Positions 41,752 through 49,485 of a stretch of DNA of 64,000 nucleotides are shown piece after piece. The position numbers were made by a program, and so were the translations under genes. Source of the DNA: Parapedobacter soli (lineage in GTDB: Bacteria > Bacteroidota > Bacteroidia > Sphingobacteriales > Sphingobacteriaceae); assembly GCF_025460835.1 (NCBI RefSeq), contig NZ_JAMXAY010000007.1, positions 62,001 through 126,000 on the forward strand, given 5' to 3'. Numbering within the stretch: position 1 is the stretch's first letter; every line of letters starts with the position of its first letter. The notes beneath the pieces are model-generated. The model was not told the DNA's origin, made no database searches, and saw only the letters and a list, made by a program, of their open reading frames with translations.

Positions 41752-43254
41752 ATGGAACTTGACAAACGATATTACATCAACGTGGGCCCGGGCGGCACCT
41801 TCAAGCCCTCTGGTGATGCCCAATATGACACCACTGCAAAACATGTAGATGCCTTGATCGATAAATTGAGGGCAGACCAACAGCAACGCGTGCTGCTATA
41901 TTTCCACGGTGGGCTCGTCGGGTTGAAATCGGGCATGGAGGTGGCAGAGCGTATCCATCGCTACACGGCGGGCGCCAATGTCCATCCCGTTACCTTCGTC
42001 TGGGAAACCGGTTTGTTCAACGCTATCGGCGAAAACCTGTCGGTTATCCACAAATCGAAGTTCTTCAAGAAACTGCTTATCAAAATCATCAAAATCGCTG
42101 GTAAGGAGCTTGGGGTCGACATTGATAATCTACTGGCGGGGAGCAAGGGAATCGGGCAAATGTCCGATGAAGAAATCGCCCGCGAATTGCAAAAAGATGC
42201 TCCTTTTGAAGTGACTTCCGTCGATCCGACGAAAAAATCGGCTTCGTTACGCCTGGACGACGAGACGCAGATCAGCGATGCGTATATCGACACCGTCGTC
42301 AAAAATGAGGTGGAGGCCGGTTTGAGCGAAGAGATAGCCGATGACCTGGAACTCATCCACCTTGCTGAAACAGAAAAGCCCTCCGAAGAGGCACTACTCA
42401 TGAACCCCGCATATAGCGGCGGCTTGGCAACGGAAGGTGAAAAAGGAATTATCTCTCTTGCACTACTGATCAAGAGCGCCGTGCGCATTACGCTTCGCGT
42501 CATCAAACGCCACATCCGGAAACGCGACCATGGCTTCTACCCCACTGTCATCGAAGAAACACTCAGGGAAATCTACATCAACGACCTCGGTGCATGGGTA
42601 TGGGGAGCCATGAAAGATAAAGCCAAACGGATGTGGGCCAACGACGACTTCAGTGGCGAGCCAGAGAAATGGCATGCGGGAAGCTATCTCCTGGACCGGC
42701 TCAACGCCTATCAAGACGAGATCGGGTCACCGCTGACAATTGATTTAATTGGGCATTCGGCCGGTTCTATCGCTATCTGCCATTTGTTCGACGCCGTCAA
42801 AGAACGCTATAGCGGGCTCCGTTTCCGAAACCTCGTATTCATGGCCCCAGCCTGCCGGTGCGAATTGTTTAACCAATCAATTCTGCAAAACCAAGAGCTT
42901 TACGACCATATCCGGGTATTCACCATGCTGGATGATTACGAGCGCAAAGATCAACTAGCTTCCAAGCTCTACCCACGGTCGCTATTGTATTTTATTTCGG
43001 GCGTATTGGAAGATGGCGAATACGATGCGCCGATATTAGGGCTTCAACGGCATATTACGGATAACGCGCCATACGATAAAATACCGCTTTTACAGTCTAT
43101 AAGCCACTATTTAGAACAAGAGCGCAGAATGGTGTATGCCGTTACGGATGCGACCGCGGCCGAGGGCTTTCGCTCTGGTTCCATCAGGCATGGCGATTTT
43201 GACAACGACAAGGAAGCCACGTTGGACAGCATCATCGCCATCATCAAAAACTAA
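41752..43254 (+). CDS. Alpha/beta hydrolase (lipase/esterase-like) of the protease cassette
   Basis: The 500-residue protein has an oxyanion-type strand LLYFHGGLVG (residues 48-57) and a nucleophile elbow IDLIGHSAGSIA with Ser336. Candidates for the remaining triad are Asp394/395 (TMLDDYERKD) and His480 (RHGDFDND). A large insertion (about residues 95-310), rich in charged residues and with one amphipathic or hydrophobic stretch (IISLALLIKSAVRITLRV), separates the two halves and could act as a lid or membrane-contact element. No signal peptide is seen. Function within the cassette is unknown; a lipid or ester hydrolase effector is one possibility. The following gene starts 4 bases after its stop. 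Confidence 0.72.
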   Translation: MELDKRYYINVGPGGTFKPSGDAQYDTTAKHVDALIDKLRADQQQRVLLYFHGGLVGLKSGMEVAERIHRYTAGANVHPVTFVWETGLFNAIGENLSVIHKSKFFKKLLIKIIKIAGKELGVDIDNLLAGSKGIGQMSDEEIARELQKDAPFEVTSVDPTKKSASLRLDDETQISDAYIDTVVKNEVEAGLSEEIADDLELIHLAETEKPSEEALLMNPAYSGGLATEGEKGIISLALLIKSAVRITLRVIKRHIRKRDHGFYPTVIEETLREIYINDLGAWVWGAMKDKAKRMWANDDFSGEPEKWHAGSYLLDRLNAYQDEIGSPLTIDLIGHSAGSIAICHLFDAVKERYSGLRFRNLVFMAPACRCELFNQSILQNQELYDHIRVFTMLDDYERKDQLASKLYPRSLLYFISGVLEDGEYDAPILGLQRHITDNAPYDKIPLLQSISHYLEQERRMVYAVTDATAAEGFRSGSIRHGDFDNDKEATLDSIIAIIKN

Positions 43255-43258
43255 CGCT

Positions 43259-44272
43259 ATGGCAAACGATCTTGACTATGCCATTATCATCGGCATTGAA
43301 CACTATCGCGGAAGCTTAAACCAATTAAGCGGCCCCCACCAAGATTCCCAACAATTCAGGGATTGGGCATTGAGCGAACGCGGTGGGGATATTCCGAAAG
43401 ACAACATCAAAGAGCTTTATTCAACCGCGGATTACACCCCGATAAAAGACGACATTGATGATTGGCTGGGCAGCACATTGGAACAGCTGACGCTGGAAAA
43501 CAAGCGGGGGCGCCGGCTGTACCTTTATTTTTCCGGCCATGGTATCGGCTCCTCGCAGCGCAACTCGGCACTTTTACTACCCAAATGGTCGCATTCCAAC
43601 AGGCAATATGGACTTGCATCTGAAAAATACCTGGACGAGCTCGCAGCCAACGGATCATTCCGGGAGATTTATATCTTCTTAGATTGCTGCCGAAACCGCA
43701 TTACCAACGTTTCGGGTTCGCCCCCTTTCTTTTCAAGCGCCAAACCGTCGTCAAATCCATGCGAATACCTGGTCTTTTACGCTACCGAATTTGACAATTT
43801 TGCATACGAGGGCGCCACTACCACCACGCTGGACAACCTATTGCCGAGAGGACTGTTTACCGAGGTGTTGCTGACCGGTTTAAATGGTGCCGCCGCCGAT
43901 AAAGACGGCAGGCTACTATTGGGTAATCTGATCAACTACGTAAAACGGGTATTGCCCCAGCTGGCCCAAGCCAGAAAAAAAGCGCAGGTACCCCGAACCG
44001 AAACATCCATAGACGACCACAATAAATTACTAGCGCCGCCATTTGAGAAAAAAGTACAGATGAAGATACGGTTCAGCACTGCCGATGGAGCAGCCGCGGT
44101 ACTGGAAGATACCGATTTAGAAGTTGTGCATACCGGCTTCACAGACGATGGGGAGTGGGATGTAATGCTTACGCGAGGTTTCCACGTTGTCCGGAGAGCC
44201 GATAAAGATACCGGTGTGTTCTTTTATGTAGACGGCATCAATAAAGAACTGATCATTAACGAGCTTAGTTAA
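43259..44272 (+). CDS. Second caspase-like (C14) protease
   Basis: The 337-residue protein begins MANDLDYAIIIGIEHY, a typical first strand of caspase-fold domains. The catalytic dyad is His94 (YLYFSGHGIG) and Cys144 in IFLDCCRNR, the DxCR form common in bacterial caspase homologues. The protease domain covers about residues 1-260. The remaining 75 residues form a small beta-rich domain (MKIRFSTADG, EWDVMLTRGFHVV) that could bind a partner. The ATG at 43259 is used; an upstream in-frame start would run through the preceding gene. It lies 19 bases before the next gene. Confidence 0.85.
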   Translation: MANDLDYAIIIGIEHYRGSLNQLSGPHQDSQQFRDWALSERGGDIPKDNIKELYSTADYTPIKDDIDDWLGSTLEQLTLENKRGRRLYLYFSGHGIGSSQRNSALLLPKWSHSNRQYGLASEKYLDELAANGSFREIYIFLDCCRNRITNVSGSPPFFSSAKPSSNPCEYLVFYATEFDNFAYEGATTTTLDNLLPRGLFTEVLLTGLNGAAADKDGRLLLGNLINYVKRVLPQLAQARKKAQVPRTETSIDDHNKLLAPPFEKKVQMKIRFSTADGAAAVLEDTDLEVVHTGFTDDGEWDVMLTRGFHVVRRADKDTGVFFYVDGINKELIINELS

Positions 44273-44291
44273 GCCTTAGAAAAGCGAAGTC

Positions 44292-45815
44292 ATGCAGAAG
44301 TACAAGTTTAATTTCTCCATCAATATTCCCAGTGATCTCGGGAAACTAACCCACCTCAAACTCTTCAACGGTTACAACAAATTGATCTGCGATCAGTATG
44401 ACAATATTGATACCGAAGTAGATAAAGGCATTTACCAGCTGCGGATTGAAATCAATGAACATGTAGAAGACCGCATGTATCGCATAGCCGGAGATACCTA
44501 CGACCAGATCGACACCATCGACTCCTCCTCTTCCGTCCCTATCCCCGGACTAAGCTCCACCCACGAATATTTCTCCTACCCTTCGCAAGACTGGAGCGTC
44601 AAATCAACAATTGATAGCGACAAAAACATTAAAGGAAGCTCCATCTTCTTGTTTATCCGGTACGAGGACGATTCGGTCCCCTTTGAGGAAGTGCACGGAT
44701 TTGAAAAGAATTTTACAATCCTAAATTCCAAGCGCAAGCCCATATATCAGTTATCAGACACAAACACACACATAGATGCCGGGGAGGGTAGCAGTTATTT
44801 CGGGTCGGTATCTTTCAACGTGGCGGCAGAGCCCGGACAATATTACCTACTTTACCAAAGTGACCTCTTCAGCCGTGAACTACCGATTTACGTATTTGAA
44901 AATTACCAGACGCAACTCTTCATGAACTTCAATCAGGCACCCATTTTCGGAAGCGTGAAGATCATGTTGGGGCAATCAGGGTTCGATGCATTCAATTTTG
45001 AGACCATGCAATTGGACGGCCTAACCCTGAAGATGTTCAATGGCATTATGGTATTCCCTGAAGATTTAAGGTCATACGCCCTCAGTGGCCAGTGGGCAAA
45101 CCCCATGCTGGGCATTATCGGCTTATATTTATACCTCCTTTCAAAAGGTGAGAAAGACGAGCTGTTTTTCGATCTGTACCTGTCTAATTTGGCACTCAAA
45201 CTGGACAACGACTACAGCTCGCCCGATTTGAGGGCCCTCCGGCTGATGGGAGCAGTGTTGTTCAAAAGTCCGATTCCGGAGGAGCCGCTTCTGTACCCTA
45301 CCATGGTTGCCAGGGGTATGCAGGCCTATTTGACCCAATCAATAGCGCACGAGTCTCTCATTAAGAAAGACAGTATCATTGAATCCATCCTCACCAACAT
45401 GAAGGCCGATTCGATCTGGACATCATATACGCCGCTACCCATCAAAGAAACAGTGAAACGGAGAAGAAAATCGAGGGCTGCAAAGCCCAAAGGCTATACC
45501 ACCAGCGGTGCCGATTTCGATATCTCTGATTTTGTCATAGAAGCTGCCCTGCCACAGGCCACCGTCGTTGACGACAACAAATGGATAACCGACAGCATAT
45601 TTAACCAGCTGGCCGAAAATCCCAAACGCCGCTACAGCATTGCAGAGCTAGCCCGGCAAATGCAGGTGACTCCCCATACCATCCGGAAATCCCTCAAAAT
45701 CTTAAAAAATCAGAACGTTTTGGAACGGATGGCTACCTCGCTCGATGACTCAGGCATAGACCTGACCACACCTAAGCTGGGTGAAATCCGCGGCAGACTC
45801 GATAGCATCAGGTAA
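44292..45815 (+). CDS. Cassette protein with helical middle region and C-terminal winged helix
   Basis: I do not recognise the first 425 residues. Residues 1-230 look beta-rich (FNFSINIPSDLG; GIYQLRIEINEH; PGQYYLLYQSDLF). Residues 270-360 are helical, with NPMLGIIGLYLYLLSKG and SSPDLRALRLMGAVL. A basic linker (KRRRKSRAAKPKG, about 395) leads to a winged helix (430-482; KRRYSIAELARQMQVTPHTI). It may be a sensor or adaptor whose helical part meets the caspases, and an autoregulator through the winged helix; both are inferred. It is the last gene of the cassette. Confidence 0.7.
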   Translation: MQKYKFNFSINIPSDLGKLTHLKLFNGYNKLICDQYDNIDTEVDKGIYQLRIEINEHVEDRMYRIAGDTYDQIDTIDSSSSVPIPGLSSTHEYFSYPSQDWSVKSTIDSDKNIKGSSIFLFIRYEDDSVPFEEVHGFEKNFTILNSKRKPIYQLSDTNTHIDAGEGSSYFGSVSFNVAAEPGQYYLLYQSDLFSRELPIYVFENYQTQLFMNFNQAPIFGSVKIMLGQSGFDAFNFETMQLDGLTLKMFNGIMVFPEDLRSYALSGQWANPMLGIIGLYLYLLSKGEKDELFFDLYLSNLALKLDNDYSSPDLRALRLMGAVLFKSPIPEEPLLYPTMVARGMQAYLTQSIAHESLIKKDSIIESILTNMKADSIWTSYTPLPIKETVKRRRKSRAAKPKGYTTSGADFDISDFVIEAALPQATVVDDNKWITDSIFNQLAENPKRRYSIAELARQMQVTPHTIRKSLKILKNQNVLERMATSLDDSGIDLTTPKLGEIRGRLDSIR

Positions 45816-45942
45816 TCACTAGCTGCTGACCACATCCGTTTCTGCTTTCTATCTATCCAATCGTCCGGACCCCGACCCGTACAGAATACAGCATGTACTA
45901 CAACCCCATGCGTTATTTCGTCGGTCTCAAAATGTATCACAA

Positions 45943-46031
45943 GCCGCCGTATCACTCTCGAAGAAGACCCCAAAGTACAGGTACCGTTCGAGGTGGTAGC
46001 GGAATAAACCCCGGTACGATCTACGATAAAC
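45943..46031 (+). pseudogene. Diverged, internally deleted fragment of the rplI 3' end
   Basis: These 89 bases align with 38780-38917, the last 37 or so codons of rplI plus 25 bases after its stop. They differ by one in-frame 48-base (16-codon) deletion after EEDPK and one single-base gap in the untranslated part. The fragment still reads RRITLEEDPK-VQVPFEVVAE-stop. Of seven changed codons, six are synonymous and one is Phe to Leu. That pattern points to divergence while still coding, so it is probably a second rplI allele and not a recently decayed copy. It lacks a start and the rest of the gene. Confidence 0.9.
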
Positions 46032-46110
46032 TATTTGTACATTATCTTGGATGTTACTGAAAAAAACAGCATATTGAGGTCGCCTAGTACATATTAAAAA
46101 GGGGGTTATT

Positions 46111-47244
46111 TTGGTTATAGCTGTTGTCAAAGAAAGCAAGATACTCGAGCGCCGGGTGGCCCTCACCCCCGATGCGGCCAAAGTATTGGTAAAGGCCGGT
46201 TTCACCTGCCTCTTGGAGGCGGGTGCCGGGGTGGCTTCGGGATTCGATGATAGTAATTACGAAGCCGTTGGCGTGACGGTTTCACCTGACAAGGATGAGC
46301 TCTTGCATCGGGCCGATGCGCTGCTCAAGGTGAACGCACCCACGGATACGGAATTGGAAATGCTCCAAGATGGCGCCGTAACACTCTCTTTCCTCTATGC
46401 ACATACCGTACCCGAGTTGCTACGTACTTATGCCAAAAAGCGGGTTTCGGCTTTCGCCATGGATGCTATCCCCCGGATATCGCACGCCCAAAAAATGGAC
46501 GCCCTGAGTTCGCAGACCAACCTGGCGGGTTATAAGGCCGTGCTCTTGGGCGCCAACTCACTCGGAAAAATATTTCCATTGCTGATGACGGCCGCAGGGA
46601 CCATCCGGCCGGCCAGGGTACTGGTATTCGGTGCCGGCGTGGCGGGGTTGCAGGCCGTTGCCACCGCCAGGCGGCTGGGAGCGGTGGTGGAAGTCACAGA
46701 CGTACGGCCGGAGACCAAAGAGCAGGTGGAGTCGCTGGGCGGGAGGTTCCTGCAGGTAGCCGGCGGCGGCGTGGAGACCACCGGCGGCTATGCCAGCGAG
46801 GTGTCTGCCGAGTACCTTCAAAAGCAGAAAGACCTAGTAGCCAAGCATGTGGCCGAGGCCGACCTGATCATTACCACTGCATTGGTGATCGGCAAAAAGG
46901 CACCGTTGCTCATCACACAGGAGATGGTAAAAACGATGAAACGCGGTGCCGTCATCGTTGATATGGCCGTTGAATCGGGCGGCAACTGTGAATTGAGCGA
47001 ACCCGGCGAGACCGTGGTCAAACACGGCGTAACCATCATCGGCGAGACCAACCTCCCTGCATTGCTGGCTGTCAACGCAAGCGAACTCTATGCCCGCAAC
47101 ATCAGTACGTTACTGCTCCACCTGACCGATAACGGCCATTTTAAGTGGGAGCTGGACGAAGAGATCACCAAAGGTGCACTGATTATGCACAACGGCAAGC
47201 TGGTACATGCATTCACCAAAGAATTATTAAATACCGAAATATGA
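46111..47244 (+). CDS. pntAA: NAD(P) transhydrogenase subunit alpha, part 1 (NAD-binding)
   Basis: The proton-translocating transhydrogenase transfers hydride between NADH and NADP. This 377-residue soluble domain I has the alanine-dehydrogenase-like N-terminus (VVKESKILERRVALTPDAAK), the Rossmann motif FGAGVAGLQAVATARRLGA and the downstream VDMAVESGGNCE. The start is TTG behind a purine-rich AAAAAGGGGG (46096-46105). No ATG lies close. The stop overlaps pntAB as ATGA. The subunit is split into AA and AB, the usual form in many bacteria. It lies 79 bases after the rplI fragment. Confidence 0.95.
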   Translation: MVIAVVKESKILERRVALTPDAAKVLVKAGFTCLLEAGAGVASGFDDSNYEAVGVTVSPDKDELLHRADALLKVNAPTDTELEMLQDGAVTLSFLYAHTVPELLRTYAKKRVSAFAMDAIPRISHAQKMDALSSQTNLAGYKAVLLGANSLGKIFPLLMTAAGTIRPARVLVFGAGVAGLQAVATARRLGAVVEVTDVRPETKEQVESLGGRFLQVAGGGVETTGGYASEVSAEYLQKQKDLVAKHVAEADLIITTALVIGKKAPLLITQEMVKTMKRGAVIVDMAVESGGNCELSEPGETVVKHGVTIIGETNLPALLAVNASELYARNISTLLLHLTDNGHFKWELDEEITKGALIMHNGKLVHAFTKELLNTEI

Positions 47245-47528
47245 CGACGGACACCTTACTTATCTTATTATACATTTTCGTGTTGGCAGGTTTCGTAGGC
47301 TTTGAACTTATCTCCAAGGTACCCCCTACCCTGCACACCCCATTGCTTTCGGCTACCAACGCCATCGCGGGCATCACCATTGTGGGTGCCTTGCTGGCCT
47401 CGGGCACCCTGGGCTGGTCTATCAGCAAGCTCCTTGGCATTGCCGCCCTGTTCCTCGCCACCCTCAACGTAGTAAGCGGCTATGTAGTTACCGATCGGAT
47501 GCTTCGGATGTTTAAACGGAAGAAATGA
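47241..47528 (+). CDS. pntAB: NAD(P) transhydrogenase subunit alpha, part 2 (membrane)
   Basis: The 95-residue protein has three membrane helices (about residues 4-22, 37-58 and 62-82). The sequence between them, FVGFELISKVPPTLHTPLLS, is the PntA membrane-domain signature. It forms part of the proton channel with PntB. The start ATG overlaps the pntAA stop; pntB follows one base after its stop. Confidence 0.95.
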   Translation: MTTDTLLILLYIFVLAGFVGFELISKVPPTLHTPLLSATNAIAGITIVGALLASGTLGWSISKLLGIAALFLATLNVVSGYVVTDRMLRMFKRKK

Positions 47529-47529
47529 T

Positions 47530-48933
47530 ATGGATATCCCTTTGCTTATACATCTAGCCTATCTCATCGCGGCCATCTTGTTCATCGTTGGCATTAAACT
47601 GCTGGGCCGGCCCAGCACCGCACGGCGGGGCAACACCCTTTCCGCTGCGGCTATGTTCATCGCCATTGTTGCAACGCTGCTCAACCAGCAGGTGCTGAGC
47701 TACACCGAGATTGCCGTCACCGTGCTTGTTGCATCCACCATCGGTATTTACGCTGCACGTAAGGTAGCCATGACGGCCATGCCCGAGATGATCGCTCTGC
47801 TCAACGGTTTCGGGGGTCTGGCTTCCGCACTGGTATCCACGTCGGAGTATTGGCGTATGACGCAGGAGGGCGATTTCGAGGCCATCCATTCTGCGGTGGG
47901 CATCAGCATGGCACTGAGTATCGTAATCGGGGCTGTTACCTTTTCGGGGTCTATGGTTGCATTCGGCAAACTAAGGGGCCTCGTTAGCGGCAAGTCGGTT
48001 ACCTTCCGCGGCCAGCAAGTGTTGAATGCCTTGTTATTATGCGTGGCCATCGCTTGCTCTGTGATGCTGGTGGTGCATCCCGAGACCCACACTTGGGTGC
48101 TCAGCCTGCTTGGGGTGGCATTGGTATTGGGCATATTGGCTGTAATACCCATCGGCGGGGCTGATATGCCTGTCGTCATCGCTCTGCTCAATTCGTACAC
48201 CGGCATTGCCGCGGCCGCTACCGGGTTCGTGCTGAACAACCACATGCTCATCATCACGGGTGCGTTGGTGGGTGCAGCGGGGCTCATTCTCACCCAGATT
48301 ATGTGCAAAGCCATGAACCGGTCGCTTATCAGTGTGGTGTTGGGTGGTTTCGGGCAAACCACCTCGTCGGCCGAAGCCGAGGCCAATGATATCGTGGTGA
48401 AGGAAATCGGCACGGAAGAAAGTGCCATGCTGTTCGACTCTGTTTCTTCGGTAATCATCGTACCAGGGTATGGCATGGCGGTTGCCCAGGCACAACATGC
48501 GGTGCGCGAACTCGCCGAGCTGCTCGAAGAGCGGGGCGTTTCCGTCAGATTCGCCATCCATCCCGTAGCGGGGCGTATGCCCGGCCACATGAACGTGCTG
48601 CTGGCCGAAGCCAACATCCCGTACGATAAACTGGTGGAGATGGAACGAATCAACGACGAGTTTGCCTCCACAGACATTGCCCTGGTCATCGGAGCAAATG
48701 ATGTGGTAAACCCTGCCGCCAAGACAAACCCCAACAGCCCTATTTTCGGGATGCCCGTGCTCCACGTAGAAAATGCGCAGACGGTCATCGTTTGTAAACG
48801 CGGGATGAGTGCCGGTTATGCCGGTATTGAAAACGAGCTATTCGGCTACCCGAACTGCTTGATGCTGTTCGGTGATGCTAAAGCAACTATCACAGAAGTG
48901 GTTAACGAGCTCGCCGACCACCACCAAAGGTAG
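47530..48933 (+). CDS. pntB: NAD(P) transhydrogenase subunit beta
   Basis: The 467-residue protein has about nine membrane helices (residues 1-260) followed by the NADP-binding domain III: SVIIVPGYGMAVAQAQHAVR, FAIHPVAGRMPGHMNVLLAE, ALVIGANDVVNPAA and MSAGYAGIENELF. Together with PntAA and PntAB it completes the transhydrogenase, which supplies NADPH for biosynthesis. No hairpin-plus-T-tract terminator is evident directly after it. Confidence 0.96.
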   Translation: MDIPLLIHLAYLIAAILFIVGIKLLGRPSTARRGNTLSAAAMFIAIVATLLNQQVLSYTEIAVTVLVASTIGIYAARKVAMTAMPEMIALLNGFGGLASALVSTSEYWRMTQEGDFEAIHSAVGISMALSIVIGAVTFSGSMVAFGKLRGLVSGKSVTFRGQQVLNALLLCVAIACSVMLVVHPETHTWVLSLLGVALVLGILAVIPIGGADMPVVIALLNSYTGIAAAATGFVLNNHMLIITGALVGAAGLILTQIMCKAMNRSLISVVLGGFGQTTSSAEAEANDIVVKEIGTEESAMLFDSVSSVIIVPGYGMAVAQAQHAVRELAELLEERGVSVRFAIHPVAGRMPGHMNVLLAEANIPYDKLVEMERINDEFASTDIALVIGANDVVNPAAKTNPNSPIFGMPVLHVENAQTVIVCKRGMSAGYAGIENELFGYPNCLMLFGDAKATITEVVNELADHHQR

Positions 48934-48990
48934 TCCATAATATTTGCAAACACCTGGATATAAATATATTGGATATTAAGTCTATTGTAA

Positions 48991-49284
48991 ATTACATGTA
49001 GTTAGCATCGAACTACATGTAGTTAGCATCAAACTACATGTAGTTTACCTCAAACAACATGTAGTTTATCCGAATTTACTTGTTTTCTGTTTTTGGCAAC
49101 ATGTATAATAGATCGGCCTACATGTCATCCGATACAGCATCCTTGTAGTTGTCAGAAAAAGCGATGTCATTTGAGCTGGAATACATGTCATTCAATACTA
49201 TTTACATCGCTTATTAGAAAAACTACATGTATTGTTACTTCGTCTCCTTGTTGTTCTGTCGATTTTTCATGTTTTCTTCTCCAA
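48991..49284. repeat. Array of 21-bp-phased ACATGT palindromes
   Basis: Perfect ACATGT sites occur at 48994, 49015, 49036, 49057, 49099, 49120, 49183 and 49225. Every interval is a multiple of 21. The in-phase positions without a perfect site hold related hexamers: ACTTGT at 49078, CCTTGT at 49141 and 49246, CGATGT at 49162, ACATCG at 49204 and TCATGT at 49267. The first three units are also conserved outside the core (ACTACATGTAGTT dyads). The array fills most of a 480-base gene-free stretch between pntB and the terminator at 49413. No protein frame stays open through it. An iteron-like binding array is possible. Confidence 0.8.
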
Positions 49285-49412
49285 CTTGTACCGCTTCGGT
49301 TTTAGCATACCACACCATCAAGTCCAACGCATGTCCATCTTTGTAGGTATTAAAGTCCCTTTCGGTCAAACGCAGAATTTGAGTACCAACAGAAAAAACT
49401 CCAAAAAAGAAA

Positions 49413-49452
49413 TCAAAAAAGGGTACCCAAGGATAAACTCCCTTAGGCACCC
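49413..49452 (-). terminator. Terminator of the SusC/SusD-sugar isomerase operon
   Basis: On the minus strand a stem of about 12 bp (GGGTGCCTAAGG paired with CCTTGGGTACCC, two G-T pairs) with a short loop is followed by six T residues. It lies 34 bases beyond the stop of the leftward isomerase gene at 49486. Confidence 0.85.
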
Positions 49453-49485
49453 TGGCGCCGCACTTACGGCATTGTTCTAATAGGT

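Noticed and set aside
39156-45815. Bacterial gasdermin system
   Set aside because: Caspase-like proteases can activate gasdermins, but none of the four products has the size or form of a bacterial gasdermin (about 250-280 residues); the non-protease proteins are 500 and 507 residues.
38918-46110. Prophage or classical integrative element
   Set aside because: No integrase, transposase, structural phage gene or tRNA target is present between the two rplI ends; only four cargo-type genes are seen.
45816-46110. Additional gene between the winged-helix gene and pntAA
   Set aside because: Only short frames occur here. The sole recognisable content is the rplI fragment at 45943-46031.
47748-48788. 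Long leftward frame of 346 codons opposite pntB
   Set aside because: It lies completely within the well-supported pntB coding region and arises from its codon bias. The same holds for 48037-48765.
48991-49284. CRISPR array
   Set aside because: Units are degenerate and contiguous with no unique spacers, the period is only 21 bp, and no cas gene is in the window.
49093-49305. Rightward 70-codon frame with Cys every seven residues
   Set aside because: The Cys periodicity is a direct result of the 21-bp DNA repeat. There is no promoter, ribosome-binding site or family resemblance.
49235-49450. Leftward 71-codon frame downstream of the sugar isomerase gene
   Set aside because: It begins with GTG inside the terminator hairpin at 49413-49452 and runs through the T-tract and the 21-bp array. 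No family features are visible.
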